Assembly: GCF_050003625.1 (NCBI RefSeq)
Contig: NC_134400.1
Span: 43,138,557 to 43,202,556 of the forward strand
Source: Haematobia irritans
Taxonomy: Eukaryota; Arthropoda; Insecta; Diptera; Muscidae
DNA: 64,000 bases
Reading direction: 5' to 3'
Shown here: one piece after another, positions 21,454 to 32,155 of the stretch
Position numbering within the stretch: the stretch's first letter is position 1
How the letters are laid out: each line of letters starts with the position of its first letter
The notes under the pieces: generated by a model
The model's input: the letters and a program-made list of their open reading frames with translations, nothing else
Told to the model about the DNA's origin: nothing
The model's database searches: none
Translations under genes and position numbers: made by a program

Positions 21454-22601
21454 CAAGTAATACGGCCGTAAGTCGGCCAGGTCGAATCTTATGTATCCTC
21501 CACCATGGATTGCGTAGAAACTTCTACGAAAGACTGTCATCCACAAATTTCAACTCACTCGGATGAAATTTGCTCCTCCAAGAGGCTCCAAAACCAAATC
21601 TTGGGATCGGTTTATATGGGGGCTATAAATGATTACGGACTGATATGGACCACCTTTGGCATGGTTGTTAAATATCATATACTACCACCACGTACCAAAT
21701 TTCAACCAGATCGGATGAATTTTGCTTCTCCAAAAGGCACCGGAGGTCAAATCTGCCGATCGGTTTATATGGGAGCTATATATAATTATGGACTGATAGG
21801 AACCAATTCCTGCATGGTTGTTGGATACCATATACTAACATCACGTACCAAATTTCAACCGAATGGGAAGAACTTTGCTCTTCCAAGGTGCTCCGGAGGT
21901 CAAATCTGGGGATCGGTTTATATGGGGCCTATATATAATTATGGACCGATGTGGACCAATTTTTGCATGGTCATTAGAGACCATATACTAACATCATGTA
22001 CCAAATTTCAGCCGGATCGGATGAAATTTGTTTCTCTTAGAGGCTCTGCAAGCCAAATCGGGGGATCGGTTTATATGGGGGCTATATGTAATTATGGACC
22101 GATATGGACCAATTTTTGCATGGTCATTAGAGACCATATACTAACATCATGTACCAAATTTCAGCCGTTTGCTGAAATTTGCTTCTCTTAGAGCAATCGC
22201 AAGCCAAATTTGGGGGTCCGTTTATATGGGGGCTATACGTAAAAGTGGACCGATATGGACCAATTTTTGCATGGTTGTTAGATACCATATATTAACACCA
22301 TGTACCAAATTTCAGCCGGATCGGATGAAATTTGCTTCTCTTATAGCAATCGCAAGCCAAATTTGGGGGTCCGTTTATATTGCAATACCGTCCGACCTAC
22401 ATCAATATCAACTACTTGTGCCAAGTTTCAAGCCGATAGCTTGTTTCGTTCGGAAGTTAGCGTGATTTCAACAGACGGACGGACGGACATGCTCAGATCA
22501 ACCCAGAATATATGTACTTTATGGGGTCTTAGAGCAATATTTCGATGTGTTACAAACGGAATGACAAAGTAATATACCCCCATCCTATGGTGGAGGGTAT
22601 A
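21454..22601 (-). mobile_element. DINE-like element A5, complete
   Basis: 3' end CAAGTAATACGGCCGTAAG at left, 5' hairpin (ATCCTATGGTGGAGGGTAT) at right, about five 153-bp units between. It abuts a mariner fragment at its 5' end, so it may have inserted into an older mariner. Confidence 0.85.
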
Positions 22602-22967
22602 AAAAGTGTTGTTCCACCAAGACAACGCACCGTGCCACAAGTCATTGAGAACGATAGCAAAATTTCATGAATTGGGCTTCGAATTGCTTCCCCACCCACC
22701 GTATTGTCCAAAGTCGCTGGGGGCTAGGACTTTTTCTTGTTCTCAGACCTCAAAAGGATGCTCGCAGGGAAAAAATTTGGCTGCAATGAAGAGGTGATCG
22801 CCGAAAATGAGGTCTATTTTGAGGCAAAACCGAAGGAGTACTACCAAAATGGTATCAAAAAATTTGAAGTTCGTTATAATCGTTGTATCGCTCTTGAATA
22901 ATAAAAACAAATTTTGACAAAAAATGTGTTTTTCTTTGTTAGACCGGGGACTTATCAGCCAAACTGT
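22602..22967 (+). pseudogene. Himar1-like mariner transposase, 3' fragment
   Basis: Encodes the C-terminal part of an irritans-subfamily mariner transposase: VLFHQDNAPCHKSLRTIAKF (second catalytic D), then FELLPHPPYCPKS. A frameshift follows where the PDLAPSDFF motif should be, and YYQNGIKKFEVRYNRCIALE comes near the end. The 3' inverted repeat (GGGGACTTATCAGCCAAACT) and TA at 22968-22969 close it. Everything 5' of the DNAPCH region is missing. Confidence 0.85.
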
Positions 22968-23060
22968 TAATAATGAAAAACTTTAAGATTTCAAGTATTT
23001 AAGATTTCAAGATTTAAAAGTGAATTGCGACTCCTATAATATATCCTTTGAGTGAATGTA

Positions 23061-23322
23061 CACCCTCACAAAAAATCGCTTCTGTAACATATACTCCCAA
23101 ACATATTTTGCTTCAAGCATATAAATTTTTGGGTATTGCCCAAACATTTATATGTTTGATCTCTTCCAATATATAATATGTTTGAAAGCATATTGGTCTA
23201 AACAATATATGTTTGGGTAGTCTAAGTTCCAAACATTTTGTATTTTTGCATCCAAATTCAATAATGTTGTCTTCCAAAAAACAATATGTTATTATGTGAA
23301 CATATAATATGTTTGGAAGCAT
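23061..23322 (-). mobile_element. CAC...GTG-ended element F1, cut by the assembly gap
   Basis: Starts CACCCTCACAAAAAATCGC after TA and is full of CAAACATATAATATGTTTGG-like words. Nearly identical in inverted orientation to 57420-57696 (F2). The sequence then runs into Ns. Confidence 0.75.
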
Positions 23323-23422
23323 NNNNNNNNNNNNNNNNNNNNNNNNNNNNNNNNNNNNNNNNNNNNNNNNNNNNNNNNNNNNNNNNNNNNNNNNNNNNNN
23401 NNNNNNNNNNNNNNNNNNNNNN
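23323..23422. other. Assembly gap (100 N)
   Basis: Exactly 100 N, probably a placeholder of unknown true length. Open frames crossing it are meaningless. Confidence 0.95.
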
Positions 23423-23720
23423 AAAATCGGTTCAGATTATATATAGCTCCCATATATACGTACACCAGAGTTGGGGAAATAAGGTAGACTGTTACACATT
23501 TTAGACCCATTTTCAATGGAAGTTTCCTCCAATTAACTGGATAGCGTTAGCCGATTTAAATTTTAATTCTAGAGATTTTGTAGAAGTAAAAAAAATTGTC
23601 TCCTTTATATAGCTTCCAGCAAATGTGAAGTAGTTGGGATGGTAACACAAATTTTGGTCTACATAGGGGTGAAGGGTATAATATAGTCGGCCCCGCCCGA
23701 CTTTAGACTTTCCTTACTTG
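23423..23720 (+). mobile_element. DINE-like C/D-type 3' end (C3)
   Basis: Units with AATCGGTTCAGATTATATAT, then the 3' hairpin AGTCGGCCCCGCCCGACT and terminal TTACTTG followed by T. The hairpin is the same as in the D elements. Confidence 0.7.
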
Positions 23721-23861
23721 TTTTTTTTTTGAAATTTCTGAGTCAAGATAGTCTTCTTAGCGAAAACCCGAATGGGCCGAGATTGGGAACACTAAAATCA
23801 TATACCATAGGCCATATAAAAAGCGGAAACTTTTAAAGAGGGGACACATTTTTATTAAAAA

Positions 23862-24185
23862 CAAGTATATACGCCGTAAGTTCGGCCAGGCCGAAGCTTA
23901 TGTACCCTCCACCATGAATTGCGTAGAAACTTCTACTGAAGACTGTCATCAACAATCGAATTTACTTGGGTTGCGGTAACACTTACCGATGGCAAGGTAT
24001 CTTAAAACTTCCTAACACGGTCTTCTAAATTACAACGTCTATACGTTGTATATATTAAACTAAATAAGGCCGATTAAAATACGTATATAATCATGTTTTG
24101 ACAAAATTTTCTATAGAAATAAAATTTTGACAAAATTTTCAACAGAATTAAAATTTTGACAACATTTTCTATAGAAATAAAATTT
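23862..24185 (-). mobile_element. DINE-like A6, 3' end only
   Basis: 3' terminus (CAAGTATATACGCCGTAAG) followed by the conserved 3' region and three to four 29-bp minisatellite units, then broken off at the orphan ORF segment. 23721-23861 is unassigned. Confidence 0.7.
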
Positions 24186-24202
24186 TGTTGTTGTTTTTTA
24201 TT

Positions 24203-24523
24203 TCAGCTTAAAACCATGCATTGACTAAACTGTAAGTGTAGCTTAACCAACAGAGCAAAAGAATGTTTGTCAAATTTATTTGGGCAAAGTCCTATAGACT
24301 GCAAGACGGTTGGATGGACGCACTTTTCGGAATTACCACATTCCTCATCAGCATCCTCTACTTGCGGCAAAACTATAAACCAATTATCAGGAATAAATTC
24401 AGGTAGTTCACTAAACCCAAAAGTAAACCACACTTGAACCTTCCGCAAAAAGGTTTCCACGATAGCCGGCTTATGCCGAAATAAATTCGTACAAACATAT
24501 CTCTTTTCCTTTGCCATCGTCAA
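24203..24523 (-). CDS. Orphan 106-codon ORF, function unknown
   Basis: Open frame of 106 codons in sequence unlike the repeats around it. The product is rich in aromatic residues and includes RHKPAIVETFLRKVQVWFTF, SELPEFIPDNWFIVLPQ and an acidic-cysteine stretch VEDADEECGNSEKC. No signal peptide or family recognised. The TGA stop overlaps an AATAAA signal followed by an A-rich run, as in a retrocopy or a small transposon-borne gene. It sits between two DINE-like 3' ends (A6 and A7). It could be a chance frame, a retrocopied exon, or cargo. Confidence 0.35.
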   Translation of the reverse strand: MTMAKEKRYVCTNLFRHKPAIVETFLRKVQVWFTFGFSELPEFIPDNWFIVLPQVEDADEECGNSEKCVHPTVLQSIGLCPNKFDKHSFALLVKLHLQFSQCMVLS

Positions 24524-24642
24524 ATCATCGATTTGAGTGCAGTTGGCTGGGTTTATTATGAGCGTGTTTCCTCTTGTTTTATTCGTTTTGGTTTTTTATT
24601 GTTGGTTCTTTTCTTTTTTTCTGAAAAAAAGAGGAAGCAAAA

Positions 24643-27052
24643 CAAGGATATAGTTCGGCCAGGCCGAAGCTTATGTACCCTCCACCATGGATTGCGTAGA
24701 AACTTCTACTGAAGACTGTCATCCACAATCGATTTACTTGGGTTGCGGTAATTTTTGCCGATCTTTAAAACTTCCTAATACCGTAATATATACCACGTAC
24801 ACGCAAAAAAATATTTCTTTCCTCCCAAACGAAATTTTAGACAAACAAAGTTCGTTTCTCATTTGCTTTTCGCTGTAAGAAAGTGTGTTTGGAAGAAAAG
24901 TATATACTTTTTGTGATAAACATTTATTGTTTTCCAGGATGTAACAACAATTTCATAAAGACTAATTTAAAAAAATTTTTCTTGCTAATTGCATTTTCTC
25001 TCACATCTTTGTCACATCCACGAGTTTTTTTAGTTCTTAACACCTTTTTCTGTAATACCAACAATGTAGAAGAATTATACGAATTTATAAATTTTTAAAA
25101 TTTGTTTACCTTTCGCCTGGACGGAGAATCGAACCGCGGACCATGCACTTTGTAAGCCAACACCCTAATCACTGAGCTATGTACCTGTTATGGTCATCAA
25201 TAGATAAATATCCATATAAGTTATATTTATATTAGCATAGCTTGCGGCGCCCACGAACCGAATAAACAAAGTTTATTTAACAGAAACAAACATTTAGTTT
25301 GGCACCGTGGAGCAGTGGTTGCTACGTCCGACTCTCATGCCAAGGGTCGTGGGTTCGATCCCTGCTTCGACCAAAGTTTTTTTTTTACATATATTCCACA
25401 TATGTTCGGAAGATTCCGAAAAAATGTTCAACATTACATTGTACTATATTAAATTTTGAACAGTAAAATGTGTTCTATTAAAGACCTAAAGTCAGAAAAG
25501 AACAGTGTTTGATATAAACGAAATGGACTGTGTTGTTGTTTCAAAAATAACTTTTTTTTTTGAAAAAATAAAAATTTTGTAACAAACGAATTTTTTTGGT
25601 GATAAAAGTTTAAAATTTTCGAAGCAATTCAAAAAACTCTAACAAAAGAAAAATGTTTTCGGCACACGTTTTCCAAACGTTTTTTTTCTTTGCGTGTAGT
25701 CCATACGTGGTATATATTAAACTTAAAATGGCCGATTAAATACGTATATAATTAAGTTTGACAAAATTTTCTAAAGAAATAAAATGTTGACAAAATAAAA
25801 TTTTGACAACATTTTCTATAGAAGTAAAATTTGGACAAAATTTTCTATAGAAATACGATTTTAACAAAATTTTCTAAACACATAACATTTTGACAAAATT
25901 TTCTATAGAAATAAAATTTTTACTAAATTTTCAAAAGATTTAAAATTTTGACAACATTCTCTATAGAATTAAAATTTTGACAACATTTTCTACAGAAATA
26001 AAATTTTGCCAAAATTTTCTATAGAAATAAAATTTGACAATTTTTGTGTGATTGGGGATCGGCTATATATAACTATAGACCGATATGGACCAATTTTGGC
26101 ATGGTTATTAGCGGCCATATATTAACACCACGTTGCAAATTTAAACCGGATCGGATGAATTTTGCTCGTCCAAGTGACTCCGGAGTTCAAATCTGGGGAT
26201 TGGTTTATATAGGGGCTATATATAATTATGGACTGATATGGGCCAATTTTTGAATGGTTCTTAGAGACTATATACTAATAGCATGTACCAAATTTCAGTC
26301 GGATCGGATGAAATTTGCTTCTCTTAGAGGATCCGCTAACCAAATCTGGGAATCGGTTTATATGAGGGCTATATATAATTATGGACCGATATGGACCAAT
26401 TTTTGCATGGTTGTTAGAGACCATATACTAACACCACGTACCAAATTTCAACCGGATCGGATGAATTTTGCTCCTCTAAGAGGCTCCGGAGTTCAAATCT
26501 GGGGATCGGTTTATATGGGGGCAATTTTTGCATGGTTGTTAGAAACCATATACTAACACCATGTACTAAATTTCAGCCGGATCGGATGAAATTTCCTTCT
26601 CTTAGAGCAATCGCAAGCCAAATTTGGGGGTCTGTTTATATGGGGGCTATACGTAAAAGTGGACTAATATGGACCAATTTTTGCATGGTTGTTAGAGACC
26701 ATAACACCATGTACCAAATTTCAGCCGGATCGGATGAAATTTGCTTCTCTTAGAGCAATCACAAGCCGTTTATATGGGGGCTATACGTAAAAGTGGACCG
26801 ATGTGGCCCATTTGCAATACCATCCGACCTACATCAATAACAACTACTTGTGCCAAGTTTCAAGTCGATAGCTTGTTTCGTTCGGAAGTTAGCGTGATTT
26901 CAAAAGACGGACGGACGGACATGCTCAGATCGACTCAGAATTTCACGACGACCCAGAATATATATACTTTATGGGGTCTTAGAGCAATATTTCGATGTGT
27001 TACAAACGGAATGACAAAGTTAATATACCCCCATCCTATGGTGGAGGGTATA
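24643..27052 (-). mobile_element. DINE-like element A7, interrupted by element T
   Basis: 3' end at 24643 (CAAGGATATAGTTCGGCC), 5' hairpin ending at 27052. It contains the 29-bp minisatellite (about 25750-26040), about six units of the 153-bp type, and the CGGA microsatellite (near 26908). Element T copy 2 lies at 24800-25696. Without it A7 is closely similar to A9 at 40065. Confidence 0.85.
24800..25696 (+). mobile_element. TA-flanked element T, copy 2
   Basis: 897 bp, ends CACGCAAAAAAATATTTC and TTTTTTTCTTTGCGTG, flanked by TA at 24798-24799 and 25697-25698. A9 at 40238 has the same sequence without the insert (CCACGTAGTCCATACGTGG), an internal empty site that proves the borders. tRNA-like modules are at 25109-25185 (minus) and 25301-25376 (plus). 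The T run after the plus module is shorter than in copy 1. Confidence 0.9.
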
Positions 27053-27184
27053 AAAAGAATATCTCAGAGAGAGAGAGAGAGAGAAATTAGAAATGACTTA
27101 TATTCCCAGCCTGGTACGGTGTGCAATTATGTTAGTTACAATGTTATTTCTAATCCCTGTGCAAAATTTAAAGCAAATTAGGGC
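27053..27184. other. Spacer with GA microsatellite
   Basis: (GA)n near 27066-27084, otherwise unassigned. Confidence 0.6.
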
Positions 27185-27637
27185 AAAACTATGGCTTCTG
27201 GGGGCCACACAAGTACATATCGGGCGAAAGATAGCTATATCCAAATCTGAACCGATTTCAATTTAATTCGGCACACTTTTCGACACTACCAATTGCAAAT
27301 CTTGTGCAAATGCAAAATTTAAAATAAATCATGCTGAAATTCTGGTTTCGGGGCCAAATTAGTATATATCGGGCAAATGATAGATATGGGAGGTATATCT
27401 AAAATTGAACAGATTTCTTCCAAAATCAATAGGGTTGTATTCTGAGCATTATTACCAAAGACATCATGTGTCCATCTCGTCTCCTTCTGGGTGTTGCAAA
27501 CATATGCACAACTTAGGTTAGGTTAGGTTAGAGTGGCAGCCCGATTAAATTTCAGGCTCACTTAGACTATTCAGTCCATTGTGATACACAATACACACAA
27601 CTTATAATACCCTGTTCCACAGTATGGCGCAGGATAT
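27185..27637 (-). mobile_element. DINE-like C2, decayed, with a LINE tail in it
   Basis: C-type units (GATAGCTATATCCAAATCTG, TATCGGGCAAATGATAG) and the 5' hairpin at the right (CCTGTTCCACAGTATGGCGC AGG). No clear microsatellite remains. Interrupted by the LINE tail at 27516-27595. Confidence 0.6.
27516..27595 (-). mobile_element. 80-bp LINE 3'-tail insertion
   Basis: Only the last ~80 bp of the LINE family (minus strand: GACTGAATAGTCTAAGTGAG, AAATTTAATCGGGCTGCCAC, then TAACC repeats). It is flanked by the 9-bp duplication CACAACTTA (27507-27515 and 27596-27604). An extremely 5'-truncated but genuine retrotransposition event. Confidence 0.8.
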
Positions 27638-27813
27638 AAAAAACGAGAACTAATTTTTATTGTGAATGACACCATTGACGTCTATTTCTAGAAATGCTCA
27701 ATGGTAACGCTAGTAATATTGACAATGAGACGTTTAGTGCCACGTTATAGATGTTTCTCAACTGTACGCTAAATATTGATTTTTCCTCTCACATGAGACC
27801 ACTTGCCACTTTT

Positions 27814-28760
27814 TATACCCACCATCAAAGAATGGTAATGGGGGTATAATAAGTTTGTCATTCCGTTTGTAACACATCGAGATATCGATTTCCGACTTTA
27901 TAAAGTATATATATTCTTGATCAGGGAGAAATTATAAGACGATATAACCATAACCGTCTGTCTATTGTAATCAAGCTACAGCTTACAATAATGGCGTTAT
28001 CGTCCTGTAATTTGTTCCGGAATCGTTTTGATATAGCCCCCATATAAACTGACCCCCCGATTTGGGGTCTTGGGCTTCTAGAAACTGTATTTTTTATCCA
28101 ATTTGGCTGAAATTGGAAATCGAGAAGTATTTTAGGACCACAAATAGATGTGCCCAAAATGGTGCCGATCAGTCCATGTTTTGGTATAGCCCCCATATAG
28201 ACCGATCTCCCGATTTTAATTCTTGGGCTTCTAGAAACTGTATTTTCAACCCGATTTGCCTGAAATTTGAAATCTGGAAGTATTTTAAGATCATAAATAG
28301 GTGTGCCGAATGTGGTGTGTATCGGTCTATGGTTTGCTATAGCCCCCATATAAACCGATCTCCCGAGTTTACTTCTTGGGATTCTAAAAACCGTTGTTTT
28401 TATCCATTTTGCCTGAATTTTGAAATCTATAGTTTTTTAGGGCTATAAAATCTAGAGTTATTTTAGAAACTCAAATTGGTTTTCAGAAAATTGTGTGCAT
28501 AGGTCCATGTTTTGGTATAGCCTCCCCCCCCATATAGACTGATCTCCCGATTTAACTCCTTGGGCTATTTCACTTCTTGGGGTTATAGAAGGCGCACTGA
28601 ACATGAAAATTGCTTGAAACTGAATATACAATTTTTAGATTTTACTTCTCTTAATCATTTAAATAATGGAGGTAAAAATCTACAGATTTTAGATTTCAAA
28701 TCAAGGCGTTATATCCCGATTTTCTTATTTACGATTCCTCTAAATCTCAAACAAAAATGG
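27814..28760 (+). mobile_element. DINE-like element B2
   Basis: 5' hairpin TATACCCACCATCAAAGAAT, then AACACATCGAGATATCGATT and TATATATTCTTGATCAGGG. The GTCY microsatellite is almost lost. Three to four B units (GATTTGGGGTCTTGGGCTTC) follow. The 3' part after about 28600 matches the left part of B1 (ATGAAAATTGCTTGAAACTG). No 3' hairpin seen. Confidence 0.7.
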
Positions 28761-29789
28761 TTCTTATAAATCAAAAATCTGATCTAGTCTTCATATGTAG
28801 AATCTTTAAATTTATCTTCAGGAAGCGTACTGGTTGAACTGATCGCTTAGGAGAATATCTGTCATCAAGTAACTCGCTACGATGAAGAGTTTTCAAAGGA
28901 AACTATTATATTTGATTCGTGGTGGTGCCTCTTGGAATCCTATTGAAATTTGGCCGTCTAATTGCTCCATCAGATTTAATAGTGGCCAAACAAATCTGGC
29001 CCAAAAGTATTATCGCTTAAAAAAAAATTTCCACTAAAGTGGCACAAAGACAACTGTGGCTGTACGCCTTCTCGAGCTATCAGCGATTGAAGCGGACTTT
29101 TTAGTCCTATTTATTTGATGTCCTACTCTTAACCGCTCCAATTCATGACCATCCTAGAGAAGGAAATTTCAATCTTTTTCGAAACTTAAGTAATTGATCA
29201 GCAGATAAAATTTCAATTTAAAATAAAAAAAAAAGAAATTTCGTAAAATATTTTTTTCGTAAAATATTTTTTTTCGACAATTTTCCTAATATCATATTTC
29301 AATGACGAGACGATTCCAATCACAAATAAATCCCTCCTCTTGGCCATTTTCAAATATCCTTTTTGGATTAATCCATATCTACTACATTGTGTATGACCAT
29401 CCAAAAACATTTAGGATGTTTGTTATGCCATATGCTGTTATCTGATGATTTGAATCTATCGACTGATTCTCTATGGCTTTTTACCTTCTGGCTTCTTTAA
29501 GCCTTGTTAAGCAGATGCCAACAGCAATAACTAACATTTGTTGTTACAGACAAATGAGATTAGGTCTAAATTTAATCCATATTACAAAACCACTATTATG
29601 GATTTTCTTAGAAAATTTAATAAAGTCAGCAGTGGATGTATTACGATTTTTTATATCAAAACACATTGGATATCGTGAAGAGAGGAAAAGCCAACAACAA
29701 GGAATAATTACCACCAAGTAGGACTTGAGTAAGTGAAACGTTTTTATGCAATACATATAAACATAAATATTTTATTAGGGACCGATTTG
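28761..29789. other. Unassigned AT-rich region
   Basis: No firm gene. A short segment near 29048-29110 resembles the LINE ORF2 sequence coding TTAVRLRELS and may be an old relic. A plus-strand frame at 29473..29721 (82 codons, several hydrophobic stretches, ending REERKSQQQGIITTK) is open but unrecognised. Confidence 0.35.
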
Positions 29790-32155
29790 AACAAAATTTT
29801 CTATAGAAATAAAATGTTGGCAATATTTTATATAGAAATAAAATTTTGAAAAAAAAATTCTATTGGAAAAGAATTTTGACAAAATTTTCTATAGAATAAA
29901 ATTTTGACAAAATTTGCTATAAAAATAAAATTTTGACAAAATTTGCTACAGAAATAAAATGTTGACAAAATTTTCTATAGAAATAAAATTTTGACACAAT
30001 TTTCTATAGAAATAAAATTTTGACAAAATTTGCTATAAAAATAAAATTTTGACAAAATTTGCTATAGAAATAAAATTTTGACAAAATTTTCTATAGAAAT
30101 AAAATTTTGACACAATTTTCTATAAAAATAAAATTTTTACAATATTTTCTAAAGAAATAAAATTTTGACAAAATTTTCTATAGAAATAAAATTTTGAAAA
30201 AATTTGCTATAAAAATAAATCTTACCAAACAAAGATATAGAAATAAAATTTTGACACAATTTTCTATAGAAATAAAATTTTGACAAAATTTTCTATAGAA
30301 ATAAAATTTAGAAAAGATATCTATGGGAATAAAATTTAAAAAAAATATCTATATAAATAACTGTTTGACAAAACTTTCTATACAAATGAAATTTTGGCAA
30401 CATTTTCTATAGAAATAATATTTTGACAAAATTTTCTATCGAAGTAAAATTTTTACAAAATTTTCTATAGACATAAAATTTTGCCAAAATTTTCTATAGA
30501 AATAAAATTTGAAAAGAATTTCTAAAGAAATAAAATTTTGACTACATTTTCTATAGAAATAAAAGTGTGACCAAATTTTCTATAGAAATAAAATTGTGAC
30601 CAAATTTTCTATAGAAATAAAATTTTGAAAAAAATCTATGGGAATAAAATTAAACAAAAATATCTATAGAAATAAATTTTTGACAAAACTTTCTATACAA
30701 ATGAAATTTTGGCAAAATTTTCTATAGAAATGAAATCTTGGCAACATTTTCTATTGAAATAATATTTTGAGAAAATTTTCTATCGAAATAAAATTTTGGC
30801 AAAAGTTTCTATAGAAATAGAATTTTGACAAAATTTTCTATAGAAATAAAATTTTGACAAAATTTTCTATAGAAATAAAATTTTGAAAAAAATCTATGGG
30901 AGTAAAATTAAAAAAAAAAACAAAATATCTATAGAAATAAATTTTTGACAAAACTTTCTATACAAATGAAATTTGGGCAAAATTTTCTATAGAAATAAAA
31001 TCTTGGCTACACTTTTAATTGAAATAATATTTTGACAAAATTTTCTATCGAAATAAAATTTTGGCAAAAGTTTCTATAGAAATAAAATTTTGACAAAATT
31101 TTCTATAGAAATAAAATTTTGCCAAAATTTTCTATAGAAATAAAATTTTGACAAAATTTTCTATAGAAATACAATTTTGACAAAATTTTCTATAGAAATA
31201 AAATTTGACAAGATTTACTGTAGAAATAAAATTTTGACAAAATTTTCTATAGAAATAAAATTGTGACAAAAGTTACTATAGAAATAAAATTTTGACAAAA
31301 AAAATATCTATAGAAATAAATTTTTGACAAAACTTTCTATACAAATGAAATTTTGGCAAAATTTTTTATAGAAATGAAATCTTGGCAACATTTTTTATTG
31401 AAATAATATTTTGACAAAATTTTCTATCGAAATAAAATTTTGGTAAAAGTTTCTATAGAAATAAAATTTTGACAAAATTTGCTATAGAAATAAAATTTTG
31501 GCAAAATTTTCTATAGAAATGAAATCTTGGCTACATTTTTTATTGAAATAATATATTGACAAAATTTTCTATCGAAATAAATTTTGGCAAAAGTTTCTAT
31601 AGAAATAAAATTTTGACAAAATTTTCTATAGAAATAAAAATTTGCCAAAATTTTCTATAGAAATAAAATTTTGACAAAATTTGCTATAGAAATAAAATTC
31701 TGACAAAATTTTCTATAGAAATGAAATCTTGGCTACATTTTTTATTGAAATAATATATTGACAAAATTTTCTATCGAAATAAAATTTTGGCAAAAGTTTC
31801 TATCGAAATAAAATTTTGACAAAATTTGCTATAGAAATAAAATTTTGACAAAATTTGCTATAGAAGTAAAATTTTGAAAAAAAATCTATGGGAATAAAAT
31901 TTAAAAAAAAAATATCTATAGAAATAAATTTTTTACAAAACTTTCTATACAAATGAAATTTTGGCAAAATTTTCTATAGGAATGAAATCTTGGCTACATT
32001 TTTTATTGAAATAATATTTTGACAAAATTTTCTATCGAAATAAAATTTTGGCAAAAGTTTCTATAGAAATACAATTTTGACAAAATTTTCTATAGAAATA
32101 AAATTTTGCCAAAATTTTCTATAGAAATAAAATTTTGACAAAATTTGCTATAGAA
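29790..32155. repeat. 29-bp minisatellite array, left block
   Basis: About 80 diverged units of GACAAAATTTTCTATAG/AAATAAAATTTT (29 bp), including subfamilies with CTTGGCAACATTTT and AAATTTCTATACAAATGAA. Short tracts of the same unit occur inside A, D and related elements (17812-18000, 24095, 25750, 40298, 44510, 55010). Higher-order repetition is visible: a block containing CTATGGGAATAAAATT recurs near 30630, 30890 and 31890. Confidence 0.9.

Noticed and set aside
23286..23516. Open frames across the gap
   Set aside because: They run through 100 N and have no meaning.
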